Assembly: GCA_002706605.1 (NCBI GenBank)
Contig: PALT01000023.1
Span: forward strand, 1-64,000
Direction of reading: 5' to 3'
DNA length: 64,000 nucleotides
From: Rhodovulum sp.
GTDB taxonomy: Bacteria; Pseudomonadota; Alphaproteobacteria; Rhodobacterales; Rhodobacteraceae
Made by a program: the position numbers and the translations under genes. The notes under the pieces were generated by a model. The model did not search any database, was not told the origin of the DNA, and was given only the letters and a program-made list of their open reading frames with translations. Positions 36,073 through 44,639 of the stretch are shown here, in pieces. How positions within the stretch are numbered: position 1 is the stretch's first letter; each line of letters starts with the position of its first letter.

Positions 36073-37281
36073 TCAGACCTTGCGCAGGGCCAGAACCGCG
36101 TTCAACCCGCCAAAGGCAAAGGCGTTCGATAGAACCACGTTCACCTCGGCCTCGCGCGCCTCGTTGGGAACAACGTCCAGCGAACATTCCGGATCGAATT
36201 CCTCATACCCAATCGTGGGGGCAATCACGCCATCCCGCAACGCCATGATGCAGGCCAAAAGCTCCACCGCGCCCGTCGCCCCGATCAGGTGGCCGTGCAT
36301 GGATTTGGTGGAGGACATCATCAACTTGTCCGCATGGGCGCCAAACGCATCGGCCACCGCCGCGCATTCGGTTTTGTCATTCGCCGCCGTGCCGGTCCCA
36401 TGGGCGTTGATATAGCCGACCTCGGACGGGTTGATCCCCCCATCGCGCAGCGCGCCGGAAATCGCGCGGGCCGCGCCCTGTTTGCTGGGCATCACGATGT
36501 CAGAGGCGTCCGAGGTCATGGCGAACCCGACCACCTCGGCCAGGATATCCGCCCCACGGGCGCGGGCGTGTTCGTATTCCTCGAACACAAAGATCGCGGC
36601 GCCCTCTCCCTGAACCATCCCGTTGCGGTTGGCCGAGAACGGGCGGCAGGCGTCTTTGGACATGACGCGCAGACCTTCCCACGCCTTGATCCCGCCAAAG
36701 CACAGCATGGATTCCGAGCCGCCCGTGACCATCACGGGGCACATGCCGCTGCGCACCAGTTGGAACGCCTGCCCCATCGCGTGGTTCGACGACGCACAGG
36801 CGGTGGCGACGGTAAAGCTGGGCCCCTTGAGGTTCAGTTCCATCGACAGGTGGCTGGCGGCGGCGTTGTTCATCAGCTTGGGCACGACGAACGGGTGGAC
36901 GCGGTTTTTGCCGTCCTCATAGACGGTGCGGTAATTCTCATCCAGCGTCTGCATCCCGCCACCCGAGGTGCCAAGAACAACGCCCGATGTCGCGGCCAGA
37001 TCACCGGCGAACCGGAGGCCCGATTGCGCAATCGCCTCGCGCGCGGCCAAGAGGGCAAATTGGGTAAACCGGTCGTAAAGGGCGATCTGCTGGCGGTTGA
37101 AATGATCCTCGGCGGCATAGTCCTGAACCTGCCCGCCGATCTTGATCGCCAACCGGTCGATGTCGCGAATGTCGAGTTGCCCGATGCCACAGCGCCCTTC
37201 GCGCATGGCCTCTAGGGTTGTGGCGACATCCCCGCCAAGGGCATTGATAGTGCCCTGCCCTGTGATGACGACCCGTTTCAT
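36073..37281 (-). CDS. Beta-ketoacyl-ACP synthase, KAS II-like
   Basis: This 402-residue condensing enzyme elongates acyl-ACP. The active-site triad is complete: C162 in ATACASSNHA, H294 in INAHGTGTAAND, H331 in STKSMHGHLIGATG. It differs from housekeeping FabF in spacing and in the GGGMQTLDENYRTVYEDG segment. It overlaps the ACP gene (ATGA), and lpxD follows 33 bases upstream of the ACP in the transcript, so the three genes probably serve one pathway. I infer a dedicated acyl chain for lipid A; a general fatty acid role is the alternative. Confidence 0.88.
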   Translation of the reverse strand: MKRVVITGQGTINALGGDVATTLEAMREGRCGIGQLDIRDIDRLAIKIGGQVQDYAAEDHFNRQQIALYDRFTQFALLAAREAIAQSGLRFAGDLAATSGVVLGTSGGGMQTLDENYRTVYEDGKNRVHPFVVPKLMNNAAASHLSMELNLKGPSFTVATACASSNHAMGQAFQLVRSGMCPVMVTGGSESMLCFGGIKAWEGLRVMSKDACRPFSANRNGMVQGEGAAIFVFEEYEHARARGADILAEVVGFAMTSDASDIVMPSKQGAARAISGALRDGGINPSEVGYINAHGTGTAANDKTECAAVADAFGAHADKLMMSSTKSMHGHLIGATGAVELLACIMALRDGVIAPTIGYEEFDPECSLDVVPNEAREAEVNVVLSNAFAFGGLNAVLALRKV

Positions 37282-37544
37282 GCGGTCTGTTCGGCCACCA
37301 GGCCCTGAACCGCCTCAATGATCGACGCGACCGACGAGATGTCGAAATCGCTGTCTTCGGGTTCGTTGGCGTTAAAGGGCACCTGAATATCGAACGCCTC
37401 TTCGATGGCAAAGATCGCCTCGACAAGGCCCATGCTGTCGACGCCGAGATCCTCAAGCGTGTTGTCCATCTTGATATCGGACACATCCATCAGCGCCTGA
37501 TCGGCGATGATTTGCAATACAGTGTCTTGAACGTTCTGCGTCAT
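37278..37544 (-). CDS. Specialised acyl carrier protein
   Basis: The 88-residue acidic protein carries the phosphopantetheine attachment serine S37 in EDLGVDSMGLVEAIFAIEE, where housekeeping ACP has DSLD. It also has an insertion, PFNANEPEDSDFDISS, before the last helix. The start at 37544 has an AGGGGG site seven bases upstream; longer frames lack one. It is distinct from the main AcpP, which would normally sit between fabG and fabF elsewhere. The neighbours (KAS, LpxD) suggest it delivers a special 3-hydroxyacyl or long chain. Confidence 0.9.
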   Translation of the reverse strand: MTQNVQDTVLQIIADQALMDVSDIKMDNTLEDLGVDSMGLVEAIFAIEEAFDIQVPFNANEPEDSDFDISSVASIIEAVQGLVAEQTA

Positions 37545-37577
37545 GGATTTTCCCCCTCGCATCCTGTTGGCGGTCAT

Positions 37578-38669
37578 TTAGTGCTTATCGCCGGTGTTTG
37601 AAACAGATTTTTGCAGTTTCGCCACCTGCGTAAACAACCGCGGCAAACGGCGCAGGGCCTTATAGGTCTCGACATGGGTTTCCATCTTGACCGCAGGATA
37701 GCCCAGAACCGCGCGCCCCGAGGGCACATTGGACAGCATTTTCGACGCGCCACCGGCGACAACGTCACTGCCAATCGACAGGTTGTCGCCCACCCCGCAT
37801 TGCCCGCCAAAGACCACACGGTCGCCAATTTTCGTGGACCCGGCGATGCCGACCTGTGCCGCGAACAGACAGTTTTCGCCAATCACCACGTTATGGGCGA
37901 TGTGCACAAGGTTATCGATCTTAGTGCCGTTGCCGATGCGCGTGTCGCGGATCGTGCCCTTGTCGATACAGGCGTTTGCGCCGATTTCGACGTCATTGCC
38001 AACCGTAACCGCGCCAAGGGAATGGATGCGCACCCACGGCTCTTGGCCCAGATCATCGGCCTGACCGACGTTTTCGCGGACCTTTTCGACGTTGGACTTG
38101 TCGGGCGTCACGAACGACATCCCGTCCGCGCCGATTACCGCGCCGGATTGCGCGATGAACCGGTCGCCGATGGTGACGCGCGACCCGATGCGCACACCGG
38201 AGAGGATCATCGCATTATCCCCGATACGGGCCTGTTCGCCCACAACCACATGCGCGGCCAAGCGGGCGTTGTCGCCAATCACCGCGCCGGGACCTACCAC
38301 GACCAGCGGACCAATCGCGGGGTTCGCGCCAATGGTGGCGGTCGGATCAATCACGGCACTGGGGTGAATGCCATCCGCAATCGCGGGGCCTGGATCAAAG
38401 GCCTTGGTCAGGCCCGCCATGGCCAGACGCGGACGCGTGACAAAGATCGCGGCCTTGAGACCCATCGCCTGCCAATCCGCGCCGTCCCACAGCAACGCCG
38501 CCGTGGCCGCGCCCTGCGGCAGGGCCTCGGCGTATTTCGGCGACATCGCCATGGCCAGTTCGCCCGCCTTGGCCGCCGCCGGTTCCGCCGCGCCCGAGAT
38601 CGGCAGGGTCAAATCCCCTTCCGCCGCCGCGTCCAGTGCGGTTGCGATATCGCCTACGGTGATTGCCAT
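37578..38669 (-). CDS. lpxD: UDP-3-O-(3-hydroxyacyl)glucosamine N-acyltransferase
   Basis: LpxD adds the second 3-hydroxyacyl chain in lipid A synthesis. The 363-residue protein has the N-terminal uridine-binding domain, a left-handed beta helix of hexapeptide repeats ([20 protein letters not shown] onward), the catalytic histidine region [23 protein letters not shown] and the C-terminal ACP-binding helices. It is not beside fabZ-lpxA, its usual home, but is followed by an ACP and a KAS gene. Confidence 0.93.
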   Translation of the reverse strand: MAITVGDIATALDAAAEGDLTLPISGAAEPAAAKAGELAMAMSPKYAEALPQGAATAALLWDGADWQAMGLKAAIFVTRPRLAMAGLTKAFDPGPAIADGIHPSAVIDPTATIGANPAIGPLVVVGPGAVIGDNARLAAHVVVGEQARIGDNAMILSGVRIGSRVTIGDRFIAQSGAVIGADGMSFVTPDKSNVEKVRENVGQADDLGQEPWVRIHSLGAVTVGNDVEIGANACIDKGTIRDTRIGNGTKIDNLVHIAHNVVIGENCLFAAQVGIAGSTKIGDRVVFGGQCGVGDNLSIGSDVVAGGASKMLSNVPSGRAVLGYPAVKMETHVETYKALRRLPRLFTQVAKLQKSVSNTGDKH

Positions 38670-38702
38670 TTTGATGTCCTCTCGGGCTCTGGAAACGCAA
38701 AA

Positions 38703-38727
38703 GGGCCACGGGGTTCACCCGAGGCCC
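38703..38727 (-). terminator. Terminator between the transpeptidase and lpxD
   Basis: GGGCC-CGGG pairs with CCCG-GGCCC around TGAA in minus-strand RNA, followed by TTTT. It lies 30 bases after the transpeptidase stop and before the lpxD start, so lpxD needs its own promoter. Confidence 0.65.
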
Positions 38728-38756
38728 AATGCGATTATTCGGGTGTGTGGTTCGAT

Positions 38757-40367
38757 TTAGCTTTGAACCGCACGCAGTACCACCCCAGCGTTGGCCAAGG
38801 CTTTGAAAATCTGCGCGTCACGGCCATAAACGTCGCGACGGAACTGCGCCTTGCCTTTGGCCTCGGTCATTGCCGTGCGGTAGATCAGGTGTACCGGCAG
38901 CGGCGTTTCCAGCGGCACGGTCGTCTCACGACGGGTGGCCAGAATGTTCTGGAAATAGGCCTCGGGGTTGGCTTCCTGTTTGGACAACAGTTCATAGGCG
39001 AAATCGAACGGGTCGTTCAGACGCACACAGCCGTGGCTGAACGCGCGGCTCTCACGCGAGAACAGCGATTTCGCGGGCGTGTCGTGCAGGTAGATGTTGT
39101 ATTTGTTCGGGAACATGAACTTGACCAGACCCAGCGCGTTGTTGTTCGACGGGGGCTGTTTGATGTCGAACGGGAAGTTGCGCGTGGTGAACTCCGAGAA
39201 ATCCACGCTATCGCGGCTGACCACCTGACCACGACTGTTGATCAGACGCAGATGCGAGACCGCATTGGGGTTCTTTTTCAACAGCGGCAGGTATTCCTTG
39301 GTCGCGATCGAACGCGGCACGTTCCACGTCGGGTTGATGACCATATGCTCCATCACGTCCGAAAATTCGGGCGTGCGGCGGTCACCGGTGTTCTTGCCCA
39401 CGACCGAGCGGGTCTTGAACGCGACCTTGCCGTTTTCCATGATGCGCGCGTGGAAGTCGGCGATGTTCACCAGAACATGACGCTTGCCACGGTCGCCCCC
39501 GACCCAGCGTTCGCGCTCCATCGCGACGATGATCGATTGCAGGCGGGCCTCGACCGGCTGGTTGATTTCGCTGAGCGTGCTGTCACCGGCCACACCATCG
39601 GCCAACAGACCATGGTCCAGTTGGAACGCCTGAACGGCCTTTTGGATGTCGGCGTCATAGGTCGTCGTCGCGGTGCGGCGCAGATAGCCCATCGCGATCA
39701 GACGGTTGCGCAGGGCCACAACCGAATTCCCGCTATCACCGGGTTCCAGCTTTTTGCCGGGCACGGTGGCGCCCCACCCGCCTTTGCCAAGCAGACGTTC
39801 GTATTCCATCTTGGCGGCCAACAGGCGGTTGTACTCGGCGCTGTCGGGCACCAGATTTTTCAGATAGGCGCGCGGGCTGCTTTTGGAAAACGCCTCAAGC
39901 TGGGCCAGACGGTCGCGACGCGGTGCGGTGCGTTTGATGTCCGACACGACCTTGTTCGGCTCAAGGATGCCCGATTGCAGGTCCTGCGCGTATTGCAGGA
40001 ACATCTTGCTGGCCTCGACCTCGGCCACACCAAGGGCGCGCTGGGTTTTGGCCTGTTTAAACAGATCCTTCAGAACCTCATCGTCATAGCGCGTGGCAGG
40101 CAGGCCATGCACCTCGGCATCGGCCAGCGCCTTGATCAGCGCAGAGCGACGCGCGCGGTCCGACTTGCCCGTCCACAGGGGTTCATAGTCGCGCGCGCGG
40201 TAAAATTCGGCCAAGGCATCATCGCGCGACGCCCCTTCGGCGATGGCTTGTTTAAAGGCGGTGACCTGCTGGGCCAGACCCGGAGCGGCGGAGGCAATCA
40301 CCGTCATCCCTGCCAGAACCGCGGCCAAGGCCCGGTTTTTAAATCCAATTCCTGCTTTGGCGTACAT
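38757..40367 (-). CDS. L,D-transpeptidase, YcbB-like
   Basis: This 536-residue periplasmic enzyme forms 3-3 cross-links in peptidoglycan. From the ATG at 40367 there is a signal peptide (about 1-33, AVLAGMTVIASAAPGLAQ), a scaffold region, a peptidoglycan-binding helical domain (about 220-290, VVALRNRLIAMGYLRR) and a catalytic YkuD domain ending with SHGCVRLNDPFDFA (nucleophile C447). The order matches LdtD/YcbB rather than the short YkuD proteins. Upstream in-frame sequence is not signal-like, so that start was rejected. The divergent neighbour is another cell-wall protein. Confidence 0.9.
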   Translation of the reverse strand: MYAKAGIGFKNRALAAVLAGMTVIASAAPGLAQQVTAFKQAIAEGASRDDALAEFYRARDYEPLWTGKSDRARRSALIKALADAEVHGLPATRYDDEVLKDLFKQAKTQRALGVAEVEASKMFLQYAQDLQSGILEPNKVVSDIKRTAPRRDRLAQLEAFSKSSPRAYLKNLVPDSAEYNRLLAAKMEYERLLGKGGWGATVPGKKLEPGDSGNSVVALRNRLIAMGYLRRTATTTYDADIQKAVQAFQLDHGLLADGVAGDSTLSEINQPVEARLQSIIVAMERERWVGGDRGKRHVLVNIADFHARIMENGKVAFKTRSVVGKNTGDRRTPEFSDVMEHMVINPTWNVPRSIATKEYLPLLKKNPNAVSHLRLINSRGQVVSRDSVDFSEFTTRNFPFDIKQPPSNNNALGLVKFMFPNKYNIYLHDTPAKSLFSRESRAFSHGCVRLNDPFDFAYELLSKQEANPEAYFQNILATRRETTVPLETPLPVHLIYRTAMTEAKGKAQFRRDVYGRDAQIFKALANAGVVLRAVQS

Positions 40368-40684
40368 CGCGGTCTCTCCACACATGATATCGGTCACCCT
40401 CTTAACTCTAACCTGATCGAACCCGTTCCCCAAAGTCCAATCACAAACGCACCAGTCCCGCCAAAGCGGCTGGCACAGGTGTTGCACAGCCACAGACAGT
40501 ATCACCACGCAACAAGATTGGAAATTGAGCAAATTTCTGCCGATTCCCCTTGAAATGAGGTTTCGATGACAAATGAAAACTTGGTTCACGATTCGATTCG
40601 TGGCATAGAGTCCCTGCACTTGGGGTTATTAACGATACAAGCCACGGTAATGTGGCGGAGCAGCGACGGGACAGGCGCAGGTTC
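40368..40684. other. Divergent intergenic region between two cell-wall genes
   Basis: These 317 bases separate the L,D-transpeptidase (minus) and the M15-like protein (plus). An imperfect inverted repeat CACGATTCGATTCGTG lies at 40587-40602, roughly central and close to the plus-strand gene, and could be a regulator site. No small gene or RNA signal was recognised, and I could not pick promoters with confidence. Confidence 0.4.
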
Positions 40685-41251
40685 ATGACGACATCCAACG
40701 TGGGGATTACGCGGCGCGGCCTTTTGGGCGCTTTTGCAGCAACAACAGTTGCAGCCGCCCCGACCTATTCAAACGCATTCGGCTTTCTGCGCGGCGCGGG
40801 CGACATCCGCACCATCAGCATGTATTCCGGCCGAACCGGTGAATCGATCAACACGGTTTACTGGATCGAGGGCGAGTACATCAAAGAGGCGTGGAACGAG
40901 ATCAACCACTTCATGCGCGACTGGCGCACGGACGGGATCAAGAACATCGACCTGCGCACCATCGACATCATGGCCGCCTCGCGCAACCTGATGGACACGG
41001 ATGAGCCCTATATGATGCTCTCCGGTTATCGCAGCCCCCAGACCAACGCGATGCTGCGCTCACGCTCGCGCGGGGTCGCCAAGAATTCCCTGCACATGCA
41101 AGGCAAAGCAGCCGACCTGCGCCTCAAGAGCCGCTCGGTCAACCAGATGTTCAAGGCCGCCGCAGCCTGCAACAGTGGCGGCGTCGGCAAATACAGCGGT
41201 TCCAATTTCGTCCACATGGATTGCGGCGTCATTCGCACTTGGGGCAGCTAA
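40685..41251 (+). CDS. DUF882/M15-type peptidoglycan peptidase, Tat-exported
   Basis: The 188-residue protein begins MTTSNVGITRRGLLGAF, a twin-arginine signal, and has the zinc pattern of DD-carboxypeptidase-like M15 proteins: H137 and D144 in SLHMQGKAADLRL and H177 in FVHMDCG. LSGYRSPQTNAML is the family's motif. It resembles E. coli YcbK (MepK), which cuts 3-3 cross-links made by L,D-transpeptidases. Divergence from a YcbB-like gene fits the ycbB-ycbK neighbourhood in other proteobacteria, so the two probably make and cut the same bonds. Confidence 0.9.
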   Translation: MTTSNVGITRRGLLGAFAATTVAAAPTYSNAFGFLRGAGDIRTISMYSGRTGESINTVYWIEGEYIKEAWNEINHFMRDWRTDGIKNIDLRTIDIMAASRNLMDTDEPYMMLSGYRSPQTNAMLRSRSRGVAKNSLHMQGKAADLRLKSRSVNQMFKAAAACNSGGVGKYSGSNFVHMDCGVIRTWGS

Positions 41252-41280
41252 TCCACAACAGTTCACTCACAGAACGCACA

Positions 41281-41308
41281 AAAGACGTCGGGGTTCCCGA
41301 CGTCTTTT
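41281..41308 (+). terminator. Strong terminator after the M15-like gene
   Basis: AAAGACGTCGGG and CCCGACGTCTTTT pair perfectly around GTT, 30 bases past the stop. It marks the left edge of the AT-richer islet that follows. Confidence 0.85.
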
Positions 41309-41469
41309 GTTTTTGTGGGGTTTGCTTGGGTGGCTCTCATTTTGAGCGCCTGCGGCGAAGGGCAGGACAGAGCCCATTGTGTAAATTAGTCAGGGCGCAG
41401 CGAACGTCCTGTCTGGGCAGTTTCATGTTGGAAAAATTAGACGTAAGTAGATGGGAGAAACCCTTTTGC

Positions 41470-41877
41470 CTATTTGCTGAGTTGATTAACCGCTTCGATA
41501 CTGATGTAAATTCGCGACCCTCGGATTTCGACAGTACCGCTCCCAGATATCGTGCAAAGATCAGAATAAGAAACCATGAAGCTAGGGTTGTCGCATTCTG
41601 TCTCGATCTGTTCACGCGCGTCTCTACCAGCATCTATGGTTACACCAAACGGGTCGCGGTTCTCATTGTAGAACGTGAAACTATCTTCGCTGCTATTGTA
41701 CTTTATCCGTCCAGAAAAACTTACTTCTGTTCGATCCATGGTTTTGAGATAATCATTGATTGGCACCGTGTCGGCAAGCACTGGCGACGCGAACAAAACG
41801 CAAGTTGGAAAAGCAATCTTGGTGAGTGTAGATCTCATAAAACGCATCAGGAGATTACTTTTAAGCAGTTGGTTCAT
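41470..41877 (-). CDS. Secreted hypothetical protein, 135 residues
   Basis: I do not recognise this protein. It has a basic N-terminus and hydrophobic core ending in FASPVLADTV (cleavage near residue 36), then a small beta-rich domain (EVSFSGRIKYNSSEDSFTFYNENRDPFGVTIDAG) with two cysteines (TECDN and DLCTISG) that could pair in the periplasm. The layout recalls OB-fold periplasmic proteins, but that is a guess. Base composition is clearly lower in GC than its neighbours (27 of 60 in 41461-41520). It overlaps the next upstream gene by 17 bases, so the two are co-transcribed. Confidence 0.6.
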   Translation of the reverse strand: MNQLLKSNLLMRFMRSTLTKIAFPTCVLFASPVLADTVPINDYLKTMDRTEVSFSGRIKYNSSEDSFTFYNENRDPFGVTIDAGRDAREQIETECDNPSFMVSYSDLCTISGSGTVEIRGSRIYISIEAVNQLSK

Positions 41878-42340
41878 GACCGCTGCTCCTCTCTATGACT
41901 ATTACTTCTCTGCGCCCCCCAAGGCTGAGTATGAGGCCAATGAGTAGAAGGATAGCGCCAATAATGACACCGATGAATGTCGCTACTCCTGTGACCGCAA
42001 TGCCTGCAAGACCTGCGCCTACTGCAGCAAAGGCTTCAGTCCCTTCTTCAGCGGTGCCAACTACTTCGGAGGCGGCGCGGCCAGATAGTAAAAACGCTGA
42101 GATTGGGAGCGCAAAAACTGAAGCACCCAGCACGAGAAAGCCACGTCCGAGCGCTCTGCGAATGGTTGGTGCAAAAAAACTCAAAACGCCGCAGAGAAGA
42201 ACAAAGGACATCATAATAATTGGCGTAATGGTGTCCTGATCTGTTGTGAAGGCGGCAAAGGCAGGCGTCAGCGCAATTGCTGATCCTATACCGAACAAGA
42301 CACCTACAAGGATCCGAAAAAATGCTTTGATTATGATCAT
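41861..42340 (-). CDS. Hypothetical membrane protein, 159 residues
   Basis: The protein has about four hydrophobic stretches (10-32, 41-60, 68-88 and 108-142), the last rich in Gly and Ala, and ends in a short polar, basic tail (GGRREVIVIERSSGHEPTA). No domain was recognised. Codon use and composition are AT-richer than the rest of the window, as in its partner at 41470-41877, which it precedes with an overlap of 17 bases. The pair may be a transferred two-gene unit with an envelope role. Confidence 0.6.
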   Translation of the reverse strand: MIIIKAFFRILVGVLFGIGSAIALTPAFAAFTTDQDTITPIIMMSFVLLCGVLSFFAPTIRRALGRGFLVLGASVFALPISAFLLSGRAASEVVGTAEEGTEAFAAVGAGLAGIAVTGVATFIGVIIGAILLLIGLILSLGGRREVIVIERSSGHEPTA

Positions 42341-42609
42341 TGGGAAACCTAATCTATTTTGAGCGAGGGAACACTACTTTGGGTTGCGTTTCAAGTAGAA
42401 GAGTTTGATGGCAGACCAAAAGTGGGCTTTGGGCGAAAGCTCACTTTGTCCCGCATCTCTGACATTCATAGCCTGCCCCGACAAAACGTAAAACTGGGCC
42501 AATCCCCGCCGCCCCACCCACCGACATAAAACTTTTATCAAACCGTCACACTGCCCCCATCACAGCCCCGCTAGGACGATCCAAACAACAGATCAGATTG
42601 GGGTGTCCA

Positions 42610-43830
42610 ATGAAAATCGCAGTATTGGGTGGGGACGGGTTTTGTGGTTGGCCAACGTCGCTGCATCTGTCCGATCAGGGACATGAGGTCCATATCATCG
42701 ACAACCTGTCGCGGCGCTGGATCGATACGGAACTGGGTGTGCAATCCCTGACCCCGATGGATTCCATTCAAGAGCGCTGTCGCATCTGGAAAGAGATCAG
42801 CGGCGAGAGCATCCGCTTTCACCTGCTGGATCTGGCCAAGGATTACGACCGCCTGCGTCACTGGCTGGCCGAGTATCGCCCCGATGCGATCATCCACTTC
42901 GCCGAACAGCGCGCCGCGCCCTATTCGATGAAATCGGACCACCACAAGGTCTATACGGTCAACAACAACGTCTCGGCGACGCATAACCTGTTGACCGCGC
43001 TGGTCGAGACCGGCATCGACGCGCATCTGGTGCATTTGGGCACCATGGGCGTCTATGGCTACAGCAGCGTCGGCGCCGCCATCCCCGAGGGCTATCTGGA
43101 CGTCGAGATCGAGAACCTGCAGGGCGAAAAGAAGGGGATGGAAATCCTCTATCCCACCCGTCCGGGCAGCGTCTATCACATGACCAAATCGCTGGATCAG
43201 ATCCTGTTTCAGTTCTACGCACAAAACGACGGGCTGCGGATCACGGACCTGCATCAGGGCATCGTCTGGGGCACGCATACCGAACAGACGCGTCGGCATG
43301 AGCAGCTGATCAACCGGTTCGATTATGACGGCGACTACGGCACGGTTCTGAACCGGTTCCTGATCCAAGCGGCGATCAACTATCCCCTGACCGTGCATGG
43401 CACCGGCGGGCAGACCCGCGCGTTCATCCACCTGCAGGACACGGTGCGTTGTATCGAACTGGCCCTGTCGGATGCGCCGAGCGCAGGTGATCGTGTCAAG
43501 ATCTTCAACCAGATGACGGAAACGCACCGCGTGCGCGATCTGGCGAACATGATCGCGGATCTGACCGGCGCGGAGATTGCGAACCTGCCCAACCCGCGCA
43601 AAGAGGCCGCCGAGAACGATCTGATCGTTAAGAACGACCATTTCCTTGAACTGGGCCTGAACCCGACGACACTGGCCGGTGGGTTGCTGTCCGAGGTAGT
43701 TGAGGTCGCGCGCAAATACGCCCACCGCATCGACCGCAGCCGCGTTCCGGCGGTCAGCGCTTGGACCAAGGACATCGCCACACGGGTCAACCACGACCCC
43801 GAGGGGCGGCAGTTGCGCTCGGTTTCCTAA
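42610..43830 (+). CDS. sqdB: UDP-sulfoquinovose synthase
   Basis: SqdB makes UDP-sulfoquinovose from UDP-glucose and sulfite for the sulfolipid SQDG. The 406-residue protein is an extended short-chain dehydrogenase: nucleotide-binding GGDGFCGWP (7-15) and catalytic T145 (HLGTMGVYG), Y189 and K193 (VYHMTK). The substrate pocket HFAEQRAAPYSM (96-107) is specific for SqdB and is not found in ordinary UDP-glucose epimerases. It heads an operon with SqdD and SqdC in the order known from Rhodobacter sphaeroides. Confidence 0.93.
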   Translation: MKIAVLGGDGFCGWPTSLHLSDQGHEVHIIDNLSRRWIDTELGVQSLTPMDSIQERCRIWKEISGESIRFHLLDLAKDYDRLRHWLAEYRPDAIIHFAEQRAAPYSMKSDHHKVYTVNNNVSATHNLLTALVETGIDAHLVHLGTMGVYGYSSVGAAIPEGYLDVEIENLQGEKKGMEILYPTRPGSVYHMTKSLDQILFQFYAQNDGLRITDLHQGIVWGTHTEQTRRHEQLINRFDYDGDYGTVLNRFLIQAAINYPLTVHGTGGQTRAFIHLQDTVRCIELALSDAPSAGDRVKIFNQMTETHRVRDLANMIADLTGAEIANLPNPRKEAAENDLIVKNDHFLELGLNPTTLAGGLLSEVVEVARKYAHRIDRSRVPAVSAWTKDIATRVNHDPEGRQLRSVS

Positions 43831-44639
43831 TGGCGGATGATCTGCGCCGCGCCTGTGTGACACTTGTAACGAATGACGACTTTGCACTTGGCGCGCGGGC
43901 GCTGGTGCGCTCGCTCGGCCATTCGGGCACGGGCGGCGATATTGTGGTGATGCATACGGCCGGTGTCGGGGCTGAGGCCCTGCGCCCGCTGACCGATCTG
44001 GGGGCGATCCTGCACCCCGTGGACCTGTTGCCGACCAGTGACGCGTTCAACGCCCGCCATGCGCGCGGGGCGCTGCACGGTGCGGCCCCGTTCACCAAGG
44101 GGACCAAGCCCGATTTCCACACGCCGCTCGACAATTTCGCCAAGCTGCGCCTGTGGCAATTGCCCTATGACCGGGTGGTGTTTCTGGATGCCGATACGCT
44201 GGTCCTGCGGCCCATTGACCGGTTGTTCGACTATCCCGAATTCTGCGCCGCCCCGAATGTCTATGAGAGCGTCGCGGATTTCGCCCGTATGAATTCCGGC
44301 GTCTTTACCGCGCGCCCGAACCCCGCGACGTTTGACCGGATGCTGGCCATGCTGGACACGCCCGACGTGTTCTGGCGGCGTACGGATCAGACGTTTCTAC
44401 AGGCGTTTTTCCCCGATTGGCACGGCCTGCCGGTCTATGACAACATGCTGCAATATGTGTGGTTCGCCATGCCCGACCTCTGGTCGTGGGAGCATATCCG
44501 CGTGCTGCATTTCCAGTACGAAAAGCCGTGGCAGGATCACGCCAAGGCGGATCAGCTGCGCCCTCTGATCGACCTGTGGCGCGCTTATGCCGGCGATGGC
44601 CCGATCCCCGATTTGGCCGACCTGCCCGCCCCATGCTGA
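43830..44639 (+). CDS. sqdD: Glycosyltransferase SqdD
   Basis: The 269-residue protein belongs to glycosyltransferase family 8 (glycogenin-like), with a nucleotide-sugar and metal motif D120-A-D122 (VVFLDADTLVL) and MNSGVFTARP later. In R. sphaeroides the equivalent gene is required for SQDG, where it probably transfers sulfoquinovose to diacylglycerol. The start overlaps the sqdB stop (TAATG), and the sqdC start overlaps its own end by seven bases. Confidence 0.88.
   Translation: MADDLRRACVTLVTNDDFALGARALVRSLGHSGTGGDIVVMHTAGVGAEALRPLTDLGAILHPVDLLPTSDAFNARHARGALHGAAPFTKGTKPDFHTPLDNFAKLRLWQLPYDRVVFLDADTLVLRPIDRLFDYPEFCAAPNVYESVADFARMNSGVFTARPNPATFDRMLAMLDTPDVFWRRTDQTFLQAFFPDWHGLPVYDNMLQYVWFAMPDLWSWEHIRVLHFQYEKPWQDHAKADQLRPLIDLWRAYAGDGPIPDLADLPAPC

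Noticed and set aside
37611-40553. A very long plus-strand open frame (about 980 codons) opposite lpxD and the transpeptidase
   Set aside because: It is the antisense shadow of clear minus-strand genes in GC-rich DNA; its translation is Arg/His/Gln-rich with no domain.
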